Notes: generated from the letters alone by a model not told the origin. 32,564 nt of DNA from Planobispora rosea (GCF_014648175.1 NZ_BMQP01000060.1:1-32564), one strand, 5' to 3'; positions 14,258 through 22,824 are shown, numbered from the stretch's first letter. A program made the numbers and translations.

Positions 14258-14586
14258 ACTTCCCGCGCCTGTGAGCGGTGCCCCTGAGTGCCCCCGGAGG
14301 CCGGCAGACGGCCCTTCCCGCACTGACACCGTGAAATGCGCACGCCGCGCTGGCCAAGGCGCCCAGCAGCCCGACCGGGGAGCGGGCCCCGTGGTGGCCG
14401 GGACCTTCACAGTCGAGGCGGCGTGCCGCGAAGAGTAAAGAAATTTGCACGGCGGCAAAAGAATCTACCGCGTTTCATTTGTCCCATTATGAGAGGTTTG
14501 GGTTGACTGGGGGTGCCAGCCTCCCCTGCGGCCTTTCCGGCGCCGGGGCGCTGCGGCTATCTGCCCGTCGCCGCTGTGAGGATTTG
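14258..14586. other. Intergenic region, AT-rich promoter-like pocket at 14430-14510
   Basis: No gene recognised. The first 170 bp are GC-rich without a good frame. At about 14430-14510 the sequence turns unusually AT-rich for this window (AAGAGTAAAGAAATTTGCAC and TTTCATTTGTCCCATTATGA), a likely promoter for the gene at 14587. Confidence 0.45.
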
Positions 14587-15051
14587 ATGACCACCCCAGA
14601 TCCCATCGACCCGCTCGTCCTGCAGGACCTGCTGAACCAGGACCTGACCAACCGCCAGATCGCCGAGCGGCTGGCCACCACAGCACGCGAGGTCGTGCGC
14701 GCGAAAGTCCGGCACGGTCTGACCGGCCCGACCGTCTATGATCACCGTGCGGTGCTGCCGTGGAAGCTGCCGATCGAGCACGCCATGGCCGCGCCCGCGT
14801 GCTACCTCAGGACGTTGTCGCGCTATGCGCAAGGCGGCGATGCCTTCGGTGGGGAGCAGGCCGTGCACGAGGCCATCACCTGGGCTCAGACCATCCTGGC
14901 CAGCGGCGCCGATGTCGCCTACGATCCGGCCTACACCGGCCCGGGCCTGGACGGGGCGGCGCACTGGCTGCTGGTGGAGCCCGGCCAGATCTGGCGGCTG
15001 CGGCGCGTGTATGAGCAGGTCATGGACCGCTGTGCGCAGCAGGAAAGGTAG
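14587..15051 (+). CDS. Hypothetical protein with N-terminal helix-turn-helix-like motif (154 aa)
   Basis: ATG 14587 with TGAGGA 5 nt upstream is preferred over an earlier in-frame start at 14479 that adds Arg/Ser-rich residues. Residues 12-40 (LQDLLNQDLTNRQIAERLAT and TAREVVRAKVRHGL) read as a resolvase/LuxR-like HTH. The rest is helical with Trp and Tyr residues (ITWAQTILASGADVAYDPAY) and no known enzyme motif. It may be a small DNA-binding protein of the element. No partner gene is close. Confidence 0.68.
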   Translation: MTTPDPIDPLVLQDLLNQDLTNRQIAERLATTAREVVRAKVRHGLTGPTVYDHRAVLPWKLPIEHAMAAPACYLRTLSRYAQGGDAFGGEQAVHEAITWAQTILASGADVAYDPAYTGPGLDGAAHWLLVEPGQIWRLRRVYEQVMDRCAQQER

Positions 15052-15276
15052 GCGCGCATCCAGCAGGCCCGTCATGGGTCACCCGGGGACGGTGGACGGG
15101 CTCCGGGCTTGGGGCCATCGCCGTTGGAGCCCGGCCAAAGACCACCTCAAAAATTCGCGAACCCGGGGGAGCGGGACGCGGTTGGTCACCGTGGCCGAGT
15201 TGGTCGAGCTGACCTACCAGATGCCTCAAGCCGGCGGCTGAGCGCGCCCGCCGCGGACACGGCGAGCGATCACCCA

Positions 15277-15930
15277 TCACGTGGGCCAGCCGTGCCGAGC
15301 GATGAGCTGCTGCAGCAGGGGCGAGGCCGCGATGGAAAACACCAGGCCAGCGTTCATCGTCTCGGCGTAGTCGGCCGCCGGGCCGCCTGCGGTCTGCAGC
15401 CGCTCGGTCGTGGTCACCACGATCAGCCCGCCGCCGGCGATGTGCCGCCAACGGGCGGCATGCGCGCTGCCCAGAAAGGCGATGTCCTGCCGGCCGCGGA
15501 ACGGGCGGTCAAACTCCAGCTTCAGCTTGATCAGCGACAGCTCGGCGCCGTTGTCCATGGCCGTCCACGCGGTCGCCACCGTCATCGCCTCGGAGGCCGC
15601 CACGGCGCCATGTCGATCCAGCAGGGCAAAGGCCTGCTCCAGCAGGGCGCTGCCGGTATCGGGCTCAACGAGCACGATAAACAGCGGGGGCAGTCGCCCG
15701 GTGGAGCGGTGATCGGGCAGGGCGGCGATGGTCCCGCTGGCCTCGACCGCTCCGTCGACGAAGGCCTTGATGTGCGTGAGCATCTGCTCGTGGGGGAGGG
15801 TGCCGGGCAGGAGCTGCGATGAGGCGATGCGGCCCTGCCGCGGCGCCCATACCGCGCTCTGGCCCTGGGCTGCTTTGCGCTCAGAGCGGGTCTTGCCGGT
15901 GGACTTCTTGCGGCGGCGGCTGGTGGGCAT
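15277..15930 (-). CDS. Hypothetical protein with basic N-terminus (217 aa)
   Basis: ATG 15930 has a strong AAGGAG 5 nt upstream. The first 20 residues are very basic (MPTSRRRKKSTGKTRSERKA), followed by a mixed alpha/beta region with hydrophobic strands (LPPLFIVLVEPDTG, GGGLIVVTTTERL) and helices (ASEAMTVATAWTAMDNG). The basic tail suggests nucleic acid or membrane association. No membrane helix, catalytic motif or known family recognised. It is 50 bp downstream of relaxase 1 on the same strand and could belong to that operon. Confidence 0.75.
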   Translation of the reverse strand: MPTSRRRKKSTGKTRSERKAAQGQSAVWAPRQGRIASSQLLPGTLPHEQMLTHIKAFVDGAVEASGTIAALPDHRSTGRLPPLFIVLVEPDTGSALLEQAFALLDRHGAVAASEAMTVATAWTAMDNGAELSLIKLKLEFDRPFRGRQDIAFLGSAHAARWRHIAGGGLIVVTTTERLQTAGGPAADYAETMNAGLVFSIAASPLLQQLIARHGWPT

Positions 15931-15979
15931 GGGGTCTCCTTGCTCATCTCGCGCGGGTCGGGCTGGTTGATCGTCGTGG

Positions 15980-17014
15980 TCAGTCGGCCGGGGTGACGGA
16001 GTCAGGCGGACCTGCGTCAGCGGCGTCCGGGACCGGGGGATCCATCCAGGCCTGGGCGCATTGAGCCCAGTGCGCCCGAGCGTGCTCGGCGGTGCCGGAC
16101 GGCCACCCGGCCCGCAGCGTGGGCAAGGTCAGCTCGCGGGCGAGACGGCCGCCGGAAAACCAGATGGGCTTGCGGTGCTCGGGGTCGGGCCGGGCGACGG
16201 CATAGCCGATGACCTCCCCGTCTGCCTCGGCGGCGTAGCGGGGCCGCACCCATACTCCTGCCGTGCTCACCTGGTGCAGGAAGTCGGCCTCATCGGTTGA
16301 GCGCGCGGCGGCGGCCGCCACGATCCGACTCAGGGCGACGCGGTCGGGTTCGGCTGGATGCGGCGCTTGCAGCGCATCGGCCTCCGGAACCGGCCCGGCG
16401 CCGGCGTCTTGGGCCCGGCGGGCCCGCTCGGCCTCGGCGCGGCTGTAGCCGGCGCGGCCGCGCCCCGGGCGGCCGGGCACCGGTGCCAGGCCGAAGCGCT
16501 GTTCCATCTCGGCGCACAAGCGCGAGGCCGTGATCCAGGAGCGCCCCGGGTCGGCCGTCCTGCAGTCCTCACGTACCAGGTTGACCACGACGCTGATGTG
16601 ATCGTTGCCGGTGGGGGAGGGGCCCCGGTGGATGGCGATCCACCGGCAGGCGGCCCGGCCACTGGCCGGATCGTCGTCGAATCCCAGCCGGCTGATCAGG
16701 GTTCGGGCAACGACGGCCCACTGCGCATCGCTCAGTCGCTCGCCCGGCGGCAGGGAGAAGGTGCACTGCCATACCCAGCCGCGCGGCGGGGTGATGCCGG
16801 CGGCCACGCGGTGGTCGTCCAGGGCGTAGCCGAGCTCCCGGATGCGTTGCCGGTGCGCCGGGGTGTTCAGCAGGGTGCCGTCGGCGATCTCCAGCATCTC
16901 ATCGGCGGCGATCACGTGCTGGTCGCGGTGGGGGTGCCTGCGGCCGGGCCCGAGCAGGTAAGCGACCAGGCCGCCGATGTCGGTACCGTACCGGGTGGCG
17001 ATCTTGGCGATCAT
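15980..17014 (-). CDS. MobP-like relaxase 1, third metal His replaced by Ser
   Basis: A 344-residue relaxase of the actinobacterial mobilisation family. MIAKIATRYGTDIGGLVAYL followed by LGPGRRHPHRD carries the candidate nicking Tyr19. The metal-binding region reads WIAIHRGPSPTGNDHISVVV: His129 and His139 are present, but the last His of the usual H-x-D-D-H-x-H is Ser141, and five residues are inserted. Relaxases cut one strand at oriT and stay covalently bound during transfer. There is a C-terminal domain of about 150 residues, and no helicase or primase. ATGA overlap with the upstream MobC gene shows coupling. The His-to-Ser change and short length could mean reduced activity or a divergent active site. 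Confidence 0.87.
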   Translation of the reverse strand: MIAKIATRYGTDIGGLVAYLLGPGRRHPHRDQHVIAADEMLEIADGTLLNTPAHRQRIRELGYALDDHRVAAGITPPRGWVWQCTFSLPPGERLSDAQWAVVARTLISRLGFDDDPASGRAACRWIAIHRGPSPTGNDHISVVVNLVREDCRTADPGRSWITASRLCAEMEQRFGLAPVPGRPGRGRAGYSRAEAERARRAQDAGAGPVPEADALQAPHPAEPDRVALSRIVAAAAARSTDEADFLHQVSTAGVWVRPRYAAEADGEVIGYAVARPDPEHRKPIWFSGGRLARELTLPTLRAGWPSGTAEHARAHWAQCAQAWMDPPVPDAADAGPPDSVTPAD

Positions 17015-17448
17015 CGGGTGCTCCTGACGGCGGCTCCCGAGTCCAGCCGGCGTAGCGTGGTGCCGAGCTGCTCACTTGTGTGGCGCACCGCCTGCAGCAC
17101 GGCCTGCGCCTGGCTGGGGGCGGCCATCGCCGCGCTGCCCGGGGCGAGGGTGAGCTGGCACACCGCGTCGCCGAGCGCACGCAGCTGCCGCCGTACCGCA
17201 GCCAGTTCCCGGACCAGGGCCTGCCGCGCAGCCGGTGGAAGCCGGTGTGGGCGCGGGGCCAGGGCGGAGAGGGTGGTGTCGACCAGCAGCTGCGGCACGG
17301 TCATCGCCGCAGCCGCGGCCGCGGCCTGAAACTGGGACTGCTCGGCTGCGGTGAGGCGGACCGCGACCCGGGCGCTGCGTCCGCCCGGCACCCGCGATCG
17401 GCGGCGCCGGGGCGGCGCTGACTCGGCGGCTGTGCTGGCATCGGTCAT
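17011..17448 (-). CDS. MobC-like mobilisation accessory protein 1
   Basis: A 145-residue protein from ATG 17448 (an upstream extension to 17517 is possible but less plausible). The basic Arg-rich N-terminus (PPRRRRSRVPGGRSARVAVR) leads into a ribbon-helix-helix-like segment (LTAAEQSQFQAAAAAAAMTV). A long helical C-terminus follows (AVRRQLRALGDAVCQLTL). This fits MobC proteins, which bind oriT and help the relaxase open DNA. Its stop overlaps the relaxase 1 start as ATGA. The region upstream (17449-17640) is where oriT would be expected. Confidence 0.82.
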   Translation of the reverse strand: MTDASTAAESAPPRRRRSRVPGGRSARVAVRLTAAEQSQFQAAAAAAAMTVPQLLVDTTLSALAPRPHRLPPAARQALVRELAAVRRQLRALGDAVCQLTLAPGSAAMAAPSQAQAVLQAVRHTSEQLGTTLRRLDSGAAVRSTR

Positions 17449-17708
17449 CGGCCTCAATCCTCCGTACGAGGGGGTAGGGCAGCCGCATCCGGTATCGGGG
17501 TGCCGTACCGCGGACAACGAAACACAAAAGACAGGCGATGCGCATATTAACCATTTCTGTCATAGAGATCGACACCCCTTGTTGAGTCGCGTAATCTGCC
17601 GGAGCATGATGGTGATCACCTGCCGCGCCCATCCGGCCTCCCCCAGCGGCCCGGGCCGGTACCGCGGCGGGCACGCCGCAGGTCGCCTCCACCCGCTCCG
17701 GAGCCGTC
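17449..17708. promoter_or_regulatory. Divergent region with AT-rich island, possible oriT 1
   Basis: This 260-bp gap separates mobC 1 from the divergent gene at 17709. It contains an AT-rich island near 17518-17600 (AACGAAACACAAAAGACAGG, GCATATTAACCATTTCTGTC) and short dyads such as CCTC-CGTAC-GAGG near 17460. Position and composition suit oriT plus promoters, but unlike module 2 no long hairpin is visible. Confidence 0.35.
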
Positions 17709-18434
17709 ATGCGTAACCTGATCGTCTCCGATGCCGTGGCCGTCATCGTTGATCTGGCGCAGGTGAGCGTCCTGGCCGACCCCCTGCTCGGCGGCCCGCA
17801 GGCCTGCCCGCGCTGCGAGCAGGACATGGCCGTCGACGGCGCGGCCACGGTCGTGGTGCGGCGCTTTGCCGACGGATTGCACCTGGTACGCATCGCCCAC
17901 CCCGCATGCCTGCCCTCGGCCGTCTTCGACACCGAGATCGAACCGGTTACGCCTGATGACCGGCATCTGACAGCCCCGGCCAGCGCCCGGCCCACGCTGT
18001 TTCCCCTCCCCGGCGGTGCCGACCTTCCCCTGCTGGTCGTCTCCCTGCACGATCGCGTGGTGGTGCCCGGCCGGGGCGTGTCACCGATCCGCCTGAACCA
18101 ATTGATCATGACTGAGGGTCTGCAGCTGGTGACCGGCCCGGCCACCTGGCTACCGCAGCCCGCGCCCGGCTGGCGCCTGCTGGCCGCCGACGGCTGGGCC
18201 ACTCTCACCGCTGCGGATGCCAGCGTCGTCTACGACGGCGAGCTGGCACTGTGGCCCGCCTGGCGTCGGGCCGCGCTCGCCTGTGGCTGGGTGTGGCTAT
18301 GCGTGGGCGTCATCGGCTTGAGCGACGGCTGCGACATCGGCCAGGAACTGCGCGCCGCGATGGCCGCCGAGCTACTGGCCACCGGCCTGGTCGAGACATG
18401 CTTTCCCGGCCCCGTCCCGCACCGCCACGAGTAG
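17709..18434 (+). CDS. Hypothetical protein with CxxC zinc-ribbon-like motif (241 aa)
   Basis: ATG 17709 has GGAG 5 nt upstream. Residues 33-40 (ACPRCEQD) and a later HPACLPS supply two Cys, a His and a Cys that could form a small zinc site. Around these are strands (ATVVVRRFADGLHLVRIAH). The C-terminal half has Trp-rich strands and a hydrophobic stretch (RAALACGWVWLCVGVIGL) that could be a membrane helix or a buried helix. No family recognised. It is divergent from mobilisation module 1 and converges with the TrwC-like gene across a hairpin terminator. Confidence 0.75.
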   Translation: MRNLIVSDAVAVIVDLAQVSVLADPLLGGPQACPRCEQDMAVDGAATVVVRRFADGLHLVRIAHPACLPSAVFDTEIEPVTPDDRHLTAPASARPTLFPLPGGADLPLLVVSLHDRVVVPGRGVSPIRLNQLIMTEGLQLVTGPATWLPQPAPGWRLLAADGWATLTAADASVVYDGELALWPAWRRAALACGWVWLCVGVIGLSDGCDIGQELRAAMAAELLATGLVETCFPGPVPHRHE

Positions 18435-18547
18435 CTCGCACCCGGTCGCGGCACGGCCCGTCGAGGCCTGGGCACCTCACGCACCGCAGTGGCGCGGCAC
18501 GGAGCCCAGCGCGCCGATGCGCGGCCCACCCGCCCCCGAGCTTGGCC

Positions 18548-18578
18548 GCCCAGCAGGCACCCGCCGTCCCTGCTGGGC
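18548..18578. terminator. 10-bp hairpin between convergent genes
   Basis: GCCCAGCAGG (18548-18557) and CCTGCTGGGC (18569-18578) form a perfect 10-bp stem with an 11-nt loop. It lies between the plus-strand gene ending at 18434 and the minus-strand gene ending at 18589, so it probably terminates one or both transcripts. Confidence 0.65.
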
Positions 18579-18588
18579 AGCGGTGCGA

Positions 18589-19479
18589 TTAGCCCGCCAA
18601 CCCGCCACGCTGAGCGCGCAGGCTGACCGCAATATCCGCCAGGCGGGCGTCCTCCACGGCTCCACTACAGGCAGGCCGCGGGAGCGGGGAGCGCTCATAC
18701 AACTCCGCGCGGGCACTGACGATCTCCCACCGGCCAGTCTCGTGATCACGCTCCCAGCCCACGCCGTGGTGGTCACTCAGCAGGCGGCGCATGCGCGATC
18801 TGGCGTCGGCCTCGACGGCCTCGACGTAGCCGTACAGGCGCTGGCGGGCCGGACCGGCGATGTCGGTCCACTCCCCATCGGGAGCAGCCATCAGCGCGGC
18901 GAGCACCAGATGGGCGTGCAGGCACGGGCGGGGCAGGCGATCGAGCAGGGCCGGGGTGCTGTGGTGGACGATGATCCAGCCCATCAGTCCGGCGCGCCGG
19001 GCCCGGCCGACGAGCCACCTTTCCAACTGGCCGGCGCTCTGGCTGATGGCCTGGGCGACCAGGGCCGCAATGGAGGCGGCCACCTCGGGCGTGCCGAGCG
19101 CGTACAGCGTGCTGAGGCTGGCCGGCGCGGCCAGGGTGATCTCATAGCCGCGGTTGCGCTTTGTTTCGGTACCGGCCAGCAGACGGCGACCGGTGTGCGG
19201 ATGGCGACCAGCCATGAGCGCGGCGGCCACCGGGTGCTCATCGGCGGTCAGGGGAGTACCGGGGGTGATGCCGAAATTGGCCAGGGACGAGCCGGTCCAC
19301 TGCAGCGCCTGCGCGCCCAGGGCCATCGGGTCCGTACCGTCCTCGGCGACGAGAGCGGGAGCGGGCGGCAACGGGCAGACCGGTCCATCGATGGAACCGC
19401 GGCGGTCGCAGACGATGCCGGGGCGGAGCCGGTAGTGCACCTGCGCGGCCGACGGGCCGAGATCGACGATGCAGGCCAT
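18589..19479 (-). CDS. TrwC/MobF-like relaxase domain, stand-alone
   Basis: A 296-residue protein from ATG 19479. It follows the TrwC relaxase pattern: an early Tyr (Tyr16 in AAQVHYRLRPG, compare QxxYY), LANFGITPGTPLTADE, a short repeat-like GRHPHTGRRLLAG, then GYEITLAAPASLSTLYALG in place of the usual DLTFSAPKSVSVLWAL. The metal-site His cluster is seen as IIVHHS (His172/173) and CLHAHLVLAA (His188, His190). Normal MobF relaxases exceed 800 aa because of a C-terminal helicase; none is present here. Only one of the usual paired Tyr residues is seen. It may be a minimal transfer or replication-initiation relaxase, or a degraded one. Confidence 0.75.
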   Translation of the reverse strand: MACIVDLGPSAAQVHYRLRPGIVCDRRGSIDGPVCPLPPAPALVAEDGTDPMALGAQALQWTGSSLANFGITPGTPLTADEHPVAAALMAGRHPHTGRRLLAGTETKRNRGYEITLAAPASLSTLYALGTPEVAASIAALVAQAISQSAGQLERWLVGRARRAGLMGWIIVHHSTPALLDRLPRPCLHAHLVLAALMAAPDGEWTDIAGPARQRLYGYVEAVEADARSRMRRLLSDHHGVGWERDHETGRWEIVSARAELYERSPLPRPACSGAVEDARLADIAVSLRAQRGGLAG

Positions 19480-19815
19480 GGGTCCTCAAGGGGCGGGGGC
19501 GATCGGCCGCGGAAGACGGCTCTGCCGCTGTCGCGTTTTTCACTCACGAATGGTCGACACACGGAGATTACTAGCGATCTTTCTATCGATCAATAGCCCT
19601 GTCAGATGACGGTCCGGGCAGCGCATCAGATGAAGAGACGAAGACCAGCAGGCCACCCAAGAACCGCCGCAGGAGCCAGCCAGGCGAATCAAACAGGGGC
19701 ATCGATGCCCAGGAAGATGAATCGAACATGCGTCCCGCCGACATCCGCACCGCCGGATAGTCAGCACTCTCGGCCCGATGATGCCCCCAGGGGCGACGTG
19801 CGGGAGCCGGCGACC
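19480..19815. other. Intergenic region with AT-rich segment and 14-bp palindrome
   Basis: No convincing gene. The part near 19540-19600 is AT-rich (ATTACTAGCGATCTTTCTAT) and may hold the TrwC-like gene's promoter. GGGCATCGATGCCC at 19697-19710 is a perfect 14-bp palindrome and a possible protein-binding site. A 75-codon minus-strand frame here has atypical composition and was not accepted. Confidence 0.4.
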
Positions 19816-20469
19816 TCAGCCGCGGACCTCGCAGGCCGCAGCCAGGGGGAACAGATGCACGTAGGGGGCGAGCATGTCGGCGCCGGGCCCACGCAGCAAA
19901 GTCCGCTCCAGCTCGACCCCCATATACACAAACAGCGTCGAGCTCGCGGTTTTGATCAGGTAAGGCAACTGACCGTAGCGCAACGCCTTGATGCCCCGGC
20001 CGCGCAGCCCATGATGCAGGTCAGCCAGGACCACGATGCGGATGCGCCGCTCGCGTAAGAGCGCAGCGGTGTGGGCACAGGCGCTCTCCCCCCGCGACCG
20101 CGGCCGGTCGAGCCGTTTCGCGATGCCGGGCACAAGCGTGTCCGGCACGGTGCCTTCCGGCAGGGTCCACCACAACGTGCGCCCGCCGGGAATCTGCTGC
20201 TCCCGCAGCACCGAACGCACGGCCCAGGCGGTCACCTGCTTGACCCGCACGGCCTCACCGCTGATCGCTGCGGCGTAGCCACCGAGATAAAGCCCGTGCC
20301 CGAGTTGGCGGGCCAGGCGGGTGATGCTGGCACGCTCCTGCGGCGGCGGCTCGCCGGCGCCCTCGCCGTCGACGAACCACTCCCAGCTTCTCGCTGCCTT
20401 CCCAGGCCGATGGACCGGCAGGGCGAACGGCAGGTGCGCCAGCTCGCCGTGGGCAGCAGAGTCCATCAT
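19816..20469 (-). CDS. TniB/TnsC-like AAA protein lacking a visible Walker A
   Basis: A 217-residue protein from ATG 20469 (second ATG adjacent). The segment RIRIVVLADLHHGLRGRGIK followed by ALRYGQLPYLIKTASSTLFV and YMGVELERTLL resembles the Walker B, sensor and following strands of TniB/TnsC ATPases (hhhhDExHxL, LRYL.N, hVlhG). Here the Walker B acidic pair is reduced to Asp150 followed by Leu-His-His, and no GxxxxGKT motif is seen in the N-terminal half. TniB proteins regulate target choice for Tn5053/Tn7-like transposases, but no transposase partner is present. It may be a repurposed or decaying regulator. Assignment is by local resemblance only. Confidence 0.5.
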   Translation of the reverse strand: MMDSAAHGELAHLPFALPVHRPGKAARSWEWFVDGEGAGEPPPQERASITRLARQLGHGLYLGGYAAAISGEAVRVKQVTAWAVRSVLREQQIPGGRTLWWTLPEGTVPDTLVPGIAKRLDRPRSRGESACAHTAALLRERRIRIVVLADLHHGLRGRGIKALRYGQLPYLIKTASSTLFVYMGVELERTLLRGPGADMLAPYVHLFPLAAACEVRG

Positions 20470-20523
20470 GAGGCCAGCATCCCAAAATGCTCCGCGCCCG
20501 GCGACCAGACTCGGGCCCGCCTC

Positions 20524-21795
20524 CTACAGCCCCGCGCACTCCAGGGCCCGCTGCCAGGCCGCCACGCTGTCGGCCTGCTGACCGAGGTCCTCCAGCACCT
20601 GAGCGGCGATGGACCAGCCCTGGGCGCTGGAGCGGGTGGCCGGCTCACCATCCAGGTACTGGCGGGCCCGGTCGATCGCGCGCCGGGCGTGTTCGGGTTG
20701 ATTCAGCGCGGCCATCACCTGCCCGGCCAGCAGGTGATAGCCCACGCGCAACGGCGGCGGCAGCGTCTCGGCCCGGGGGGCGATGGCATCCAGCTGCTCG
20801 GCGGCCTCGCTCGCTCGGCCGCCGAGCAGCTCGGTGCGGGCCAGCAAGTAAGCCAGCTCCGCCTGCTGCAGCGGCGCATCGAACCAGCGCAACTCCTCCT
20901 GCATGATCAGCAGCCGGGCACGGCACTGAACCGCCTGATCCGGTCGCACCACAAGCAAAACCTCGGCGTGCGCGGCCACGGCCCGCGCCCGCACCGGCGC
21001 CTCAGCCATCGGCGGGCAGAGCGCCAGCGCCCGCTCCACCAAGGCCACGGCCTCCTCATCGCACGCGGCCTCCAGCGCAACGACCGCCTGACCCCAGCAG
21101 GCACTCATCTGCGCCTGGACGGTACCCGCCTGCACGGCCGCCTGCTGCAGCTGCTCGGCCCAGGACCGGGCACGCAGCAGATCACCACGCTCGCGGTAGA
21201 CGCTCAGCAACATCGCCCCCAGCGCGACGCGCCGCTCATTCCAGCTCGGTGCCGCCGGCCCGTCCACCACGGCCTCGGCCACCTGCACAGCCCTGGAGAA
21301 GTCACCGCGACGCATAAGGCAGCGGGCCAGCGCGACCGCCGCATCGACGTCGTGCTCATCCATCCGCATCAAGGTGGCGATCGCCGTCTCCAGATCGCCC
21401 TCGGCCTCAGCGGCCAGCGCCAGACCGAGCTCGGCGGCCCGCCGCTGGTCCGCCAACCCGGCCAGCGCCGGATGCTCCAGCAGCCGGGCGTAGCCGTCCC
21501 GGGCCAGGGCCGCCTTGCCCTCCTCCAGCAGCAGCCGCGCAGCAACCAGCGCGGTTTCGATCTCATGCACCTGGGTGGGGGAGATGCCGTGGGTCAGCTC
21601 CAGCACCGAGCAGCCCAGCTTGGCCGCCAGCAGCTCCAGCACCTCCGGCGAGGCCTGACGCTTGCCGGCCTCCAGCAGGGAGATGTAGCTGTCCGACAGC
21701 TCCGGGTGCGCCAGCTGCCCTTGCTGCAGCCCGCGCTCGCGGCGCTTGTCCCGGATGCGCGCGCCGATCGACTGAGCGTCACTGCCGCTGATCAA
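20524..21795 (-). CDS. XRE-family HTH regulator with TPR domain
   Basis: A 423-residue protein from TTG 21795 with GGAGAGG about 7-9 nt upstream. Residues 10-66 are an XRE HTH (IGARIRDKRRERGLQQGQLA, then SDSYISLLEAGKRQASPEVL). The remainder is a run of helical TPR-like repeats (ALARDGYARLLEHPALAGLA, AVALARCLMRRGDFSRAVQV, AVVALEAACDEEAVALVERA). HTH-TPR proteins in actinobacteria often sense a peptide or protein partner. It lies 50 bp upstream of the TniB-like gene on the same strand. Its target is unknown, though the 258-bp region upstream (21796-22053) is a natural site. Confidence 0.9.
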   Translation of the reverse strand: MISGSDAQSIGARIRDKRRERGLQQGQLAHPELSDSYISLLEAGKRQASPEVLELLAAKLGCSVLELTHGISPTQVHEIETALVAARLLLEEGKAALARDGYARLLEHPALAGLADQRRAAELGLALAAEAEGDLETAIATLMRMDEHDVDAAVALARCLMRRGDFSRAVQVAEAVVDGPAAPSWNERRVALGAMLLSVYRERGDLLRARSWAEQLQQAAVQAGTVQAQMSACWGQAVVALEAACDEEAVALVERALALCPPMAEAPVRARAVAAHAEVLLVVRPDQAVQCRARLLIMQEELRWFDAPLQQAELAYLLARTELLGGRASEAAEQLDAIAPRAETLPPPLRVGYHLLAGQVMAALNQPEHARRAIDRARQYLDGEPATRSSAQGWSIAAQVLEDLGQQADSVAAWQRALECAGL

Positions 21796-22022
21796 TGCTG
21801 CCTCTCCTGTCGCTGGGGCATCGAGGTGGCGGAAGCCTTCCGTCGCCAGCGTGCCGTGCTTCTGCCGTCCTACCGCCCCGATAACGCGACCCTAGATCAC
21901 AATCGCAGGCCATATTACGGCCGCGTTGACTCGGGGTCGCGGCTACGGCAAGAAAGACCTGCCGCGCTGCGGCCACGCCGATCCGGCAACCGCCCGCCAC
22001 CACCGCCTGGCAGCCCCGGCCT

Positions 22023-22061
22023 GTGCGCGGTGCTCAGCGCCTCTGCGCGGTGCTCAGCGCG
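22023..22061. repeat. Short tandem repeat of TGCGCGGTGCTCAGCGC
   Basis: The 17-bp word TGCGCGGTGCTCAGCGC occurs twice in tandem, starting at about 22023 and 22043, just beyond the 3' end of the minus-strand gene ending at 22054. The second copy touches the gene end. It could be a binding site or replication slippage. Confidence 0.45.
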
Positions 22062-22824
22062 CCGTCGGCGCGCTCAGGCAGGCGCCCGCAATCACCGCCA
22101 GCGCCACCGCCACATGCACCGGACAGCCAGGTACCCCCTCGCCATAACCCGGCGTATGAGGGAGATACACCACCACCGCGTCCAACCGCTCTTGATCACA
22201 CGCCTGCTGATCATCCAAGACGTCGGCGGCCAGCACGCACTGCCGCCCGAACGCCACCGCCTGACGGCTCTCCCGGCACGCCGTCTCCAGCGCCGCCGCA
22301 ATACGCCGCAGCCGGTACGCCAGCGGCGAGGTGACCATCCCCGGCGCCAGCCCCCGGACCGCCTCCTGCCGCACCTCTGCGTGCACCGCCTCCAGCTGCG
22401 CGGCCAGCTCGCTCAGGTACGGCCGCACGTCCCCCTCCGGAGCATGCGCGGCAACACGGCGGCGCACTTCGCCCAGCACCGGCGCCACCTCGCCTCCCGG
22501 CCGCCCGGCCGGGGCCTGCTGACGGGCCCGCAACACCAACACCTCCGGCAGCAAGCAGGCGTGCAACATGTCGTCGGGATCCGGGCAGTCCGCGCGGTGC
22601 CCGGCCTCCGGCACCCGCACCGGACCATCAGCGATCAAGCCCATTTCGGCGTCACCGGCCGACACGTACCCGTACTCGGCACCCACCACCCAGCCGTCCG
22701 GGCTGTGCGGATCAGCACCGGCCTCCCGCTCGCTGAACCCCACCAGCACCGGGGTATCGGGGGCCAGACGGGAAGCCAGCGCGGCGAGCTCAGCGGCAGT
22801 GGTGATCAGATGCAGCTCCGGCAT
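22054..22824 (-). CDS. Hypothetical protein, paralogue of the next gene upstream (256 aa)
   Basis: ATG 22824 opens a 256-residue frame. The N-terminus LITTAAELAALASRLAPDTP continues VLVGF. A Gly/Asp-rich strand region follows, then helices, ending in VVYLPHTPGYGEGVPGCPVH and VAVALAVIAG. The same outline occurs in the product of 22937-23674 (IISTTGELAAAAAGMDPATP start; LVVLPSPTGQGPGYEEAGCV end), so the two arose by tandem duplication. The conserved Cys-(P/V)-V-H near the C-terminus is the most obvious shared motif. No function is recognised. No signal peptide. Confidence 0.72.
   Translation of the reverse strand: MPELHLITTAAELAALASRLAPDTPVLVGFSEREAGADPHSPDGWVVGAEYGYVSAGDAEMGLIADGPVRVPEAGHRADCPDPDDMLHACLLPEVLVLRARQQAPAGRPGGEVAPVLGEVRRRVAAHAPEGDVRPYLSELAAQLEAVHAEVRQEAVRGLAPGMVTSPLAYRLRRIAAALETACRESRQAVAFGRQCVLAADVLDDQQACDQERLDAVVVYLPHTPGYGEGVPGCPVHVAVALAVIAGACLSAPTAR

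Noticed and set aside
15052..15243. Possible short plus-strand coding tail ending VTVAELVELTYQMPQAGG
   Set aside because: Looks protein-like over 18 residues only; no start or ribosome binding site could be found, so it may be a relic at best.
19540..19767. 75-codon minus-strand frame with several Cys residues
   Set aside because: Atypical codon use, no ribosome binding site, and it overlaps the AT-rich promoter-like region of the TrwC-like gene.
21926..22147. Plus-strand 73-codon frame with a Cys/His pattern (RCGHADP, CARCSAPL)
   Set aside because: The Cys pattern is suggestive, but the start is TTG with no ribosome binding site, the 3' half overlaps a convincing gene, and part is a tandem repeat.
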